A stretch of DNA of 64,000 bases from contig NC_049994.1 in the NCBI RefSeq assembly GCF_000003815.2, positions 9,098,469 through 9,162,468 on the forward strand, read 5' to 3'. The position numbers and the translations under genes were made by a program. A model generated the notes under the pieces. It was not told where the DNA came from, did no database searches, and saw only the letters and a list, made by a program, of their open reading frames with translations. Positions 12,801 to 22,179 of the stretch are shown in pieces. This DNA comes from Branchiostoma floridae. Lineage: Eukaryota > Chordata > Leptocardii > Amphioxiformes > Branchiostomatidae. Positions within the stretch are counted from its first letter, which is position 1. Every line of letters starts with the position of its first letter.

Positions 12801-15800
12801 ATTAAACTGGAGGGACCTTTACCAACTGGAGATTAACCTTAGGGAAGCGGAAACCCTTGCCCCAAAACCGCCCTGAATGGAGACTACTTGCTGCCCAATG
12901 TGTCAGTAGACATGGGAGGATCTAAGTCTTAAAGTTTCACAGATTGGCTCCTTAACTGTAAAATTTGGCTGTCACAGGAACCAATTGCAAAGGAGATGTA
13001 CACTAGGTTGTGTTGAATCTATGATATGTTAGCACAGATTGGCCCCTTAACTGTAGTGTTAGATGTGGGAGTGAATCCCGACCAGCTGCTATACCAGAGG
13101 TGCACGGCCAGGTTTTCAGACGGGCGGCAGTGTAGCACGACTGTCTTCGACATCGCACACGAGAGACCACTCTGTCAGGAACACGCCAGGAAAAGGGTAG
13201 GCGTCCGCGGAATTTCTAGGAACTGCTGTCAGTTTGATAACTGTAAATTATCAGTGTTTAAATCTTTGCACTGATTTTAAAATAAATTATCAGTGTTTAA
13301 ATCTTTGCACTGATTTTATTTTGGCTTTGTTAGTCGTGCACCCACACATTATACAGAAAATATTTTGTTTTGGCCGAAGTCTAAAGCACTCCAGAAACCC
13401 TCTTTCTGCTCACCATTTATATTGATATTTCAGTGCCTGCCTATTGAAAACAGTTGCTTGTTTGCTTATTCGAAGATTAAACTGTTTTAATTCTTAAAAT
13501 TTATGTATTGAAAGTGTTTGACAATTTCATGGTGGTTGTAATGTTGTTTTTAATTGACACCATTATAAGACACAGCGTGTGATAAGTCAATACAGTTCAG
13601 TGATGTACATATATACATGCATGGCTGCAGATTTTTTAAACGTTTAATATTTCACTCATTTATTGTTTTCTTTCCCTCCTCAGGAACTCTCCCAAAAGAG
13701 AGAAGCCGACAGGAAAGCGGCAGCTGCCCTTGCTGCCCAGCATGGGCCTCCCCCAAAGAAGCCGCGGAAGAAGAGCAAGTCCTCTCACTCCCGCTCCTCC
13801 AAGAAGAGCAAGAGTAAAAAGAAGAGGAACAGCCGGCCGCAGAAGCCAATCCCACCGGCCAAGCCCGTGGGTAACAACGACATCTCGCTTAGTCTGGGGA
13901 TCGATACGTCTGCGTTAAGGTATGTTCGCAAAATAACAACAAAAATATCCACCTTTTTGTCCTTAAATAGCACAACTTACGGAACACTGGCTCCCAGATT
14001 CAACACTATTGTCATTCTTGCAAAGTGCCTGATTTTGGCAAGTGTTTGTCATATGCAAAAAATATAATTGATAAAGAGACTTAAATATTTCTTTCAACAA
14101 CCAAAGAAATTTACTGCTAACTTAAGTAAGCGCTACATACCATCTTCTCATTTGGATACTTGTGATGTACAAACACAAGCACAACTTGTCACAAAGAAAC
14201 ACAACACAAAAGTGGAAGTAATGGTAAGTAATTGTGTATGTTGACTATACCATATCATGGTGTTTCTGTGTTCTCTTTTGCAGCCCTGCACCTGAGGGCA
14301 TTGACCCTGATGACATCACAGAAGACCTACAGGAACTGGACGGTCATGACATTGAAAAGTCCCTTGAGCTTGACATTGATGCCACGGACCTGAATATCGA
14401 TAACGTGCAGTCGGCGCTGGAAGGGACGCATCACGCACCAGGGTTGTTAGAGTCACATGACTTTGCCGATGTCCTCCCAAAGTTGCCGGAGGACTTGGAA
14501 GGTTTTGACTTTTTCACAGGTGGGAAGCCCTGTCTTGTTGTGATCACTTATTGATTTTTCCTTTTGGCACAAGCATAAAGAGTACTTTCTGAAGTGGCAC
14601 CCAGTCAAATTTGACTTATATTTTCCAGTCCCTTTCAGTCATCACTACAAACAGGATTGATATACAAATTATTGTCAGGAAAACTGAAACTTTTTCTGTT
14701 GGTTGTATGCATGAAAATTCCACTGTTCACTCCAAACAGGTTTGACTGTACAAAACACTCGTCAGAAACATTAAAATTTTACTTTTTGCTGGTAAAAAGA
14801 ATCTGTTTGTTTCTAAGAATGCTCCAATAGTCACTCCAATCAGGTTTAACTGTACAAAAAAGTCCTAGTCAGAAACATTGATGCTGTTTGTGTTCTGCAG
14901 GTAAGAACAGGGTGTTTGTTTGTATGTAAGAAAACTCCAATAGTCACTCCAATCAAGTTTGACTGTATCAAAACTCCTAGTCAGAAATGTTGACACTGTT
15001 TGTGTTCTGCAGGTTAGAACAGGGAGTTTGTATGTAAGAAAGCTCTAATAGTAGTAATAGTCACTCCAGTCAGATTTGAATGTATAAGAACTAGTCAGAA
15101 ACCCTGACGCTATTTGTGTTCTGCAGGTAAGAACGGGGAGTTTGTTCCCACACGAGAGGAGGCTGAGGAGCTGGAGCGAGCCTTGGAGGCCGCCAACGAC
15201 GTCGTGAAGAAACTCCAGTCCAACAACGAGCTGCCGAGCCTTATCATGCAGGGAGACGGGCAGGACAATCACATGACTGGTCACATGATCAGCCAGGGCA
15301 GCGGACTCATGGATCATGGGAGTTTGTCCCAGTCTTCGCCCGCCATGGACGTGGGGTCGCTCATGAACAATGACCTTGGGAATAGCGACCTCCACATACG
15401 GGACAGCGGTCTGAACTCGTTTGACCTGGAGAACCCCGTTTCTCTGGCGCTGGTTTCGCCCAGCCTCAGCACCAATCAGGGCATGTTTCCGCCGGGGCAG
15501 CTCAACAACGGAGTGCCATCTCCAAGCGACGCCTCGCGCCGCGGGCAGGTCGACAATCAGTCCCCCATCATGATGAGCCATATTCCCACGTCCTCGCAGG
15601 GCAGTCCCTACAACAACGACCAAAGACTTCTGGGTAATAACGGTCACTACGGTAACGACCTGGCCTCTCTCCCCACCAGTACGGAGGTCGGGACGCAGAG
15701 ACCCCCGTGGAGCTCTCTCAGCCCGAGCGAACGTAACATGATACTGGGCGCGGCGGGACAGCAGATCCTGAACACGGCGGTCGGGCAGCAGCTGGTGAAC

Positions 15801-16073
15801 GCGGGGATGTTTTCGCTGCCCGTGTCGTCACAGGGAATCAGCTCCAAGTACCCGCCCGCCGTGACCTTGGGACCAACGGCCGACCCCATGATGCTGAAGC
15901 AGCAGCTGGAGGGCGAGCGGCTGCCGGAGCACCTGTACTCGCAGCTGCAGCAGGCGCTCAACATGAACATGAACATGGCTCACAACAACGCAGAGAAAAC
16001 CACGGAGCCCACAGACCCCGTCCTGAACAACTATTCCTCCTCGGGGGTGACTTTTCCTGCCAATGGACAATAA
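9862..16073 (+). CDS. INO80D: INO80 complex subunit D
   Basis: Nuclear subunit of the INO80 ATP-dependent chromatin remodeller. Coding exons: 9862-10079, 10507-11090, 11290-11386, 11684-11920, 12214-12329, 13063-13196, 13684-13919, 14284-14519, 15127-16073; all phases agree, giving 934 aa (human about 1,027). The N-terminus reads MYQGKHIHYSEVDNKPLCSY, nearly the vertebrate start, which fixes the ATG. The first C3Hc3H zinc finger (residues about 18-80) runs from LCSYSPKLC to YCNSHLQ; the second, in exons 5-6, has CTGDWEGQKC, FCVQH, CTARFSDGRQC and LCQEHA. A Lys/Arg-rich tract in exon 7 contains RPQKPIPPAKP, as in human. Exon 8 ends with DFADVLPKLPEDLEGFDFF, followed by GKNG and the EEAEELERALEA helix in exon 9. 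The C-terminal third is low-complexity Ser/Gln/Asn-rich. Intron 5 is U12-type. Introns 5 and 8 contain duplicated splice-acceptor regions. Confidence 0.93.
12330..13062 (+). other. U12-type (minor spliceosome) intron 5 of INO80D
   Basis: The donor reads GTATCCTTTC, the U12 5' splice-site consensus. The branch-point motif CCCCTTAACT is at 13043-13052, with its adenosine 12 nt before the acceptor TTAG|AT. This acceptor gives FCVQHVGVNPDQLLYQRC, the same length as the human segment, and restores the zinc-ligand histidine. An AG six bases earlier (after CTGTAG) keeps phase but sits too close to the branch point and adds two residues, so I did not use it. Confidence 0.82.
12611..12933 (+). mobile_element. 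Decayed LINE 3' fragment inside INO80D intron 5
   Basis: The plus-strand frame reads ERQVKYTGHVLRMPVDRHAK and then LHWQPNKRKKKTG, the C-terminal hallmark of LINE reverse-transcriptase proteins (GHVLRM.D.R..K..L.W.P.GKR..GRP). The frame breaks soon afterwards; later pieces resemble EAETLAQDRPEWR shifted by indels. A 12-bp direct repeat GTTTCACAGATT at 12599-12610 and 12934-12945 brackets it and looks like the target duplication. It is truncated and inactive. Confidence 0.65.
13244..13318. repeat. Two-copy direct repeat in INO80D intron 6
   Basis: AAATTATCAGTGTTTAAATC and the bases after it (CTTTGCACTGATTTTA) occur twice in immediate succession, identical over about 35 bp. This is a recent small tandem duplication with no visible function. 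Confidence 0.7.
14600..15145 (+). repeat. Tandem repeat carrying the INO80D exon 9 splice acceptor
   Basis: The unit is about 112-114 bp. It holds CACTCCAATCAGGTTT, a segment with GTCAGAAA, then TTTGTGTTCTGCAG followed by GTAAGAACAGGG. Acceptor-like junctions are at 14900/14901 and 15012/15013; the true exon 9 junction is 15126/15127. Two more degenerate units lie further left (around 14700 and 14790). The unit includes the 3' splice site and the first 10-20 bases of exon 9. Confidence 0.8.
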
Positions 16074-18625
16074 CGGCGTGTTGGTCGTCTGGGAGATGGA
16101 GATAGTACCTGGTGTAGAAGGAGACGGTTCCTGGTGGGTAGTGGACATGAGCGCCCCCTGGCAGCAGTGGAGTACAACTGTACTTAATCCCATACTGGAT
16201 ATATGGTGTCTTTCAATGTTAACAGTCTAGTCACTGTATAGATTGTCTTGGTAGTTATAGCCTACATTTACCAAGCATGCTGTCTACCCTGCTCACCCCC
16301 ACACTTCTAGTGGAGGCTACCACACCTCATGTTAACTCGCTGTAATGCAGAATCTACCATTGGGTCAAAAAGGGGGGAAAATTAACTGTAGTAATTTTCA
16401 TAAACAACACTGACTTTGGCAAGGTTCATTCTGTAACAGTAGTAGGGGTGGACAGGTTAGACTAGCAGCAGAAATATAAAAAAAAAGAGTATTCTATCTT
16501 TGATAGGCCTTGTATTGGGGCATGGATATATTTGATAGCTGTACATGTATACCTCTCTGTCAGGGATCTTTTCTTCCTTCCTTCCTCCTTTTTCGGACTC
16601 CTGCGACCACCGTGGTTGTTTCTATGTGTGTACAGTGACAGAGGTCTATTTTACTGTTATGTGTATATAATGAACCTAATAGAAAAATTTTATCGCTTCA
16701 AATGTGGTAGAAGACACAGATGTTGTTATAATGTATGTTAAACTTGTGCGCTATTTTAAGCCACAAGCGGTCTTTGATGACCAATCAGCTAATTTATTAG
16801 ATACGGCTCAGTAAGGGGAATATGGGGTTGTGTTGACATTGCTTAGTGTTGGATGCTATGCTTACACTTATGTTTGTGGGCATAAATTTGTATCTGTGTC
16901 TGTACAAATATTTTGGGCCACTACAGAATCAGTCTTGATACACAAAGGGCAAACAAGGAGGCTATTTTGGTAAAAAAAAATGATACTATGTATCTACTAG
17001 TCTTTCCAGTTTCCTCTCAAAGTGGATCCCTTTGGATTGATTTCCAGCTAATCATATTATTTGATCTATGAACGGCCAATTTTCAAAATTTACCAGGAAA
17101 TCAACATGAGTATCATGTTAACCCCCAAGGTAGCCTCCTTGTTGTACAACCCAGCATAGTGTTGTCAGGGACAATACAGGTTATATATGTGCTTCAATAC
17201 TGCCATGGAACATTTATAAGGTTTTTCTACTATATCTTTGTCAATTTTTCAACATCACAAAGCCACGGTTCCAGAGTCAGAATAGAAAGGTTTTCAGATG
17301 AGCTTGAATTTTGCCTTCTGACATGAAATACAGTTCTTTTGTGGTAAAAATTTGAATGGAAAAATATTCTATTTCAGCCAAAATACAAACATTTTTACAA
17401 GACAATGACTTCTAGTAGAGAAAAAGACAAAACTTGTGGAACTGGTGTTCTGTGAATGATACTAGATTTCTTCGTGTTTGTGGCAGCTGTGGTAAACAAG
17501 TTCATGTGCACATTTTTGTTCGGTCTGTGAATCGCTGTTGTTATATTAAGTTGTTTTGCTGTAGATTTCACCTCCTCGTTTTATTTGTTGTAGTTGCAGT
17601 ATTCTCTAAATAATGTCATGTAAACAGCCCTACATATGGAAATGTATTCAAGTCAAAATAGCAGGGAACTAGGCCGCATAAACTATAGAATTTTTTTGTT
17701 ACCTTAGAACCTTTGACCCCTGACCCTTGACCTTTGATATCACATGACTATACTGTCCTTGTTGCACGTGGTGGCATCACCACAAGGAAATGAGCAATAC
17801 AGGATGAACAGTAAGATTATGGTATGTTAATGTTTATTTTGCTGGTATCCTAGGACATGCTTTCCTAAATCATAAAGAAAAATACTATTCAGAATGACTT
17901 TCTCGCGGGAAAGTCATAGTCTGATACTACGAAAGGGTTTAGCGACAGTGTAGGCGTGTAAATTGACGCATCGCATTGGGTAGACGTATCAAAAGTTTTT
18001 TAAAAACATTCCAGCCCCTTCCTTCTAAAAAAACTTGCTGAGCTAGATTTATTTTGTGAAGAAATAACATATCTAGTACCTTAAGGCTTTCAAGTGTTTT
18101 TGCTTGTGGGGAAAACAGCCTTAGATACAACCGTTTTGTTCAGAAATTGTCTCTTTAATGGTTGAAATTCTGGAAGCAGGGTGTACAGTGTGAAAAAGGA
18201 AAGTGGACTCTTTTCCTGTTATCACAGAACACCCCATGATTGAGACATTATCAAACTCTTAACTTAAGGCTTCAGGGAGATGGTTGGAAAAAAATGTTGA
18301 TTTTTGCCAGCCTGTAGGATTTGCTTCATCTTGTTGCACATATATTGTTATGTCAACCACATAGCGTCTAGTTACCGTGGAACAGGCTATGTGGCCCTGA
18401 TGCTTGCAAATCCATGGCATCTAGGACAAAAGTCAACAAATTCCAAGAAACTCTCAAATTGTACAAGCTCTGCTGATGAAAACCTGGGGACAATTTTTCT
18501 GGTAAAAGACATGGATGAACTTGTTCTGATAGGGCTTGTACTTAGGTGGTCCATTGGTATTGTGCACCGTGGTTCTGTCTTTATAAACACTCTCCATGCA
18601 ATAAAATCTATTTTCTTATAAACTG
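16074..18625 (+). other. INO80D 3' untranslated region
   Basis: This is a 2.5-kb AT-rich stretch after the INO80D stop with no supported exon on either strand. The first clear polyadenylation signal is AATAAA near 18599-18604, so the UTR probably runs to about 18.62 kb. The convergent small gene's stop lies only about 50 bp beyond, so the two transcripts may overlap at their 3' ends. Confidence 0.6.
18599..18604 (+). terminator. INO80D polyadenylation signal
   Basis: This is a canonical AATAAA in GCAATAAAATC, about 2.5 kb after the stop codon. I noticed no earlier AATAAA in the 3' UTR. Confidence 0.55.
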
Positions 18626-18673
18626 GCCACTTGTGTTGTCTTTACTGTATGTTTATACCACAGGGTTTGTATG

Positions 18674-20043
18674 TTATACAGTACTAGCCTCAGCCCTGTC
18701 ACCACTTGCAGTTTCAGTCTCCTCTTCGATACTTGTAGCCTGGGACCTGTCATCACTAGCAGCTTCACTCTCCTCTTCCGACCTAGAAGAAATAATCACA
18801 AAAGTTAAACATTAAATAACATGACTACATGTAATACCCCGGTATGCTTATTGGACACCATCTGCTGGTACTACTATTGGCCTGAAATGGACCGTACAGA
18901 ATGCCACAAAGAAACTCACCCTAGGCCTGCTGGGTCAGACAGCAGACTTGCAGCCTCTGCCCTTTCACCACTTGCAGCGTCACGCTCCTCTTCTGACCTA
19001 GAACAAATAAAAGTCAAAAAAGATTAACATGACATGACCTTATGACATATGCTAAATGAACACCATTTGCTGGTCCTAGAGACCTCTTAATTGGACTGTA
19101 CATAGAATGATATGTATGATACAAATATATCATTCAAAAGTCAAAACTATTGAAATGGCAGTCAGATAAGCATGTCAATGTAGCAATATTTCTCAGCAGT
19201 AAGATATCAAGACAATGTAACAGAGATTACTTTTCAACTTGATTCACATCTACAACCCAATCAGAACATGTATCAGTACCACTATTCAGTAGACATGAGA
19301 TGGGGATGGTGTACCTGGTGCTGCTGACATTTGCTCGCTTTGTTGGTGACACACCACTTTCTTGAGAGCTGTTGTTTGACAACAAACAGATAATTAATTC
19401 ACAACACATAGCAGTAAAGCACCTTTATCCATTATAGGACAAAATGATACAGCATTATTGATACCTACTGCTATGAGCATTTCAGACATGCAAGATTGTC
19501 TCAAAATCAAATGTGTCTCCACCTCATCACTCTGGCTATTTTTTTTATTCAACATTCAAAATAACCAAGCCCAGGGCTCAAAATACTTTTCTCTGCATAC
19601 CTGCACTGGTGCAGGTAACATTGAAAATTACATGCACCAGACAAATTTTACGTGCACCACTCTGAATTTAGGAAGTATGAATCATACTAAAATTGTTGAG
19701 GAACAATTGCTATTTTTTCTTTTATATTTTATAGGTAAAAACATTCAATGCAGCTAATAACAATCCACATTACACTTACATCAGATGACATTTATGTATA
19801 AAACCCAGTACATGGACCAGTGCAGATTACGTGCAGGTGAGACATCAGAAATACCTGCACAGCTCCAATTTTATCTGCACTAACCTGCATATGCAGTTGG
19901 TATTTCGAGCCCTGAAGCCTATAGTAGACTGTTGTGTAAAATATTTACCCATGACCTGGTCTCTTCCGTTTTCGATCCCTCCTTCCCTTCTTGCCGAGAG
20001 TGAGCACTAAATGCCTTCTGGTTTTCTTGCGGTGACCGGGCAT
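18674..20043 (-). CDS. Unrecognised small basic-acidic protein, four exons
   Basis: I do not recognise this gene. Four minus-strand exons (20043-19949, 19368-19315, 18997-18920, 18782-18674) have canonical GT-AG sites and agreeing phases, giving 111 aa and a stop. The N-terminus is strongly basic (MPGHRKKTRRHLVLTLGKK, then RKRKRPGHG), resembling a nuclear or nucleolar targeting sequence. The rest is acidic and Ser/Ala-rich. Exons 3 and 4 open alike (SEEERDAASGERAEAAS versus SEEESEAASDDRSQATS), and exon 4 contains a third, weaker copy (EEETETASGDRAEAS). The introns before both exons are also similar, so the 3' part grew by tandem exon duplication. No enzyme motif, membrane segment or zinc finger is visible. 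It converges with INO80D and diverges from WDR37. Coding status rests on the open multi-exon phase and repeat conservation only. Confidence 0.55.
19572..19914. mobile_element. hAT-like MITE with 5-bp target duplication
   Basis: The terminal inverted repeats are CAGGGCTCAAAATAC and GTATTTCGAGCCCTG, and AAGCC directly repeats on both sides (19567-19571 and 19915-19919). The interior is built from repeats of CTGCACNNGTGCAGGT type. It lies in intron 1 of the small minus-strand gene. The same family recurs at 36193. CAGGG-type ends fit the hAT superfamily; a 5-bp duplication would fit its hAT5 group. Confidence 0.65.
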
Positions 20044-20247
20044 ATTTGACACTGCATACTAACAGTAACACTGCTCAAGATCAACGAAGGACACATATAA
20101 GTTATAACGTTAATTTGTTGGAACCGTTCAAACGGCTTAACTACAAATTTTGGTTTCTAACGTTAACGTTATATCTTTTATGACGGCTAATAAAAGTTAC
20201 TTCATTACTTGATTGATTGAGCCAATCCTTGCCAAATTGCTACATTG

Positions 20248-20275
20248 AATCAAGGAGGTTATAACCTCCTTGATT
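20248..20275. repeat. 28-bp perfect palindrome
   Basis: The left arm AATCAAGGAGGTTA is followed directly by its exact reverse complement. One mismatched pair further out it extends to 34 bp. It lies about 200 bp upstream of the small minus-strand gene. It could be a minimal foldback repeat; I see no flanking duplication. Confidence 0.7.
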
Positions 20276-20530
20276 GAATCTTATGTGATTTTTTTAACCA
20301 AGCTTGACTTGTTTCATCATGGTGTATATAAAGAAAAGTATAAGAAAATGGAGCATTATACATCTACACTGAACTCAAGAAAGTCATGATCAGCTAAACA
20401 TGCATTATTAACCACAATGTCCTTGGTTATAATGTAACGTTACATTGCCTATAAGATGTAGAACATCGCATGATCATCCCAACATGTGTCAATTCTCAGA
20501 AAAAAAAATGCTTTAACCAAATCAAATAAT

Positions 20531-20803
20531 GCTACGGCCGCGTGGCGCGTTGGTACCCCCGATCCCTCGATCTCGGAAGTTAAGCAACGCGCGGTCCGGA
20601 TAGTGCTTGGATGGGGGACCAACCAAGGACGTCCGGATTGCTGTAGCCTCACGAAGTTTTCCACGAAATCGTCTTCCGGGAGGGACGTAAAACGGGGGTC
20701 CCGTGCTCGAGGAGGTGCCTCGACCACGTTAAACAGCCTCATTACTCATACTTGGGGTACCTACTGGCTGGCAAAATACACCAGATGATTATTATTATAA
20801 TAC
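20531..20803 (+). repeat. 5S rRNA-derived SINE (or divergent 5S gene)
   Basis: Positions 20531-20648 follow the 5S rRNA plan: GCTACGGCC near the 5' end, CTCGATCTCGGAAGTTAAGC (helix III/A-box region), AGTGCTTGGATGGGGGACC (C box), and GCTGTAGCC at the end. The internal pol III promoter is close to consensus, but the outer helices differ strongly from a functional animal 5S. About 150 bp of unrelated sequence follows, ending in an ATT-rich tail (ATTATTATTATAATA). A 5S head, unrelated body and short-repeat tail are features of SINE3-type elements. It lies between the small gene and WDR37. Confidence 0.65.
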
Positions 20804-20977
20804 CTTGAGGTGAGGTGAGAACCTGTACTCTAAAGCACTGGCCATGTTCCGGATGTTGTGATTTAGATGAACCAGGAAGCGATTTGTCGGGTTAGCAGTC
20901 GATTCCACGGGCCGGCGGGGTTGTCCGAGGGACGTCCCCTTTCCCGGATAACCATACCATTTCCCGAGGAGTGTCCC

Positions 20978-20988
20978 CTTATATAAAA
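20978..20988 (+). promoter_or_regulatory. Candidate TATA box
   Basis: TATATAAAAGGG sits in a GC-rich patch with repeated GTCCCCTT blocks, about 200 bp upstream of the likely WDR37 first exon. It could serve an upstream WDR37 start or belong to a buried repeat. No transcript start can be read from sequence alone. Confidence 0.3.
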
Positions 20989-21186
20989 GGGAGGGACTGT
21001 CCCCTTCTTGAGGAGTAATGATCTCAATGAACATTTCACGGAGGTAATAACAGCAAGAGGACTAGAACATCAGACAGTGAGGAAGACTTAATATGCGTGA
21101 CTCAACATCTGCTTAAAATTGGCAACAGTGCAACAGTGCAACAGTGACGCCTAGCGAGGATCAGAATGATTGCACAAACAGTTTCC

Positions 21187-21254
21187 AAGATGGCGGCGAC
21201 TCCATCAGCTTGGCGAATTTTGCTGTGAGATTTTGATTAAAAATATCACTTAAG
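21187..21254 (+). promoter_or_regulatory. Probable WDR37 start region with YY1-type motif and 5' UTR exon
   Basis: AAGATGGCGGC at 21187-21197 is the YY1 motif commonly found at +1 to +20 of TATA-less housekeeping genes. Transcript from here runs to a good donor CTTAAG|gtacgt at 21254/21255. The next acceptor in the same orientation, CCTTCAG at 22147, opens the exon that carries the WDR37 ATG. The AUG inside the motif is short-lived, so this exon is probably non-coding. Confidence 0.55.
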
Positions 21255-22179
21255 GTACGTTTTACAGTTTTTAACTTACTTTTGAGGATGAATTACATCC
21301 TCACAAATTATATACAAGGGCTTTTTCTACAGTAACACATTCAAATCGTTTCGTTAACGTTAGAATTGTTCGTTGCTGTAGCAAAAAAAAAAAAAAAAAA
21401 TTACAGCAATCGTGAAATTAAATTCCAACACGCCCTTGCAAAAAATAACAATTGCTAATGATAACATTACAATATGAGAAAAGCAGCATATCAACCACTA
21501 ATATTGTGTTATTGTCCCGGTCCTGGATGTATTTGAATGATCATGATTATTTTATAATTTGCGAGACCTGTGGTTGTTGTTGCATGTTGGTTGTATCATG
21601 ATGATCTTGCAGGCTGAACCTGAAGTATGAATTCTGAATGTTGTTAATGTTATATTACACGTTTAAGAATGCGAAAATCTATGTAGTGATAGCCTAGACT
21701 TACAAAGTTATACATCATATTTGTATGTCGTGAAATATGCAAAAGACTTCTAATTAACAACATCAATAATAAGGACACAATTCAGACTGGAATGTAACGT
21801 TATCGTTGTGTCTTGATGGCTGTGATGTTAACGTTACCCGATTCCATTCCTGCAAATCTTTAAAAATTTCTCTGCGTTTTTTATTTTCACAATTTTACGG
21901 TGACCTTCTAATGGAGAATTCATGACGCCATAAATATGTCTCCTGTATACTAATGTTACAACTTTACTACAGAACTGTTTCAATGGAGAATTTAAATCAC
22001 CACAAAAAGCATAATTTCCCCCTACTACTAGACAAAACAACTGCAAAGCAAATTAATCTACAGTTTACATAAGGTAACGTTATGTTATTAATTCTTGATC
22101 AATGGTGCCTGCCTGAGAATTCTCTTGTCATTACAATATTCCTTCAGGTATTGCTGCGGTCGAGCGGTGAGCTATCACC

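Noticed and set aside
13057-13062. Acceptor CTGTAG at 13051-13056 for INO80D exon 6
   Set aside because: It keeps phase but lies only 6 nt after the U12 branch adenosine and adds two residues. The next AG (13061-13062) gives the family-length FCVQH...C spacing and a normal branch distance.
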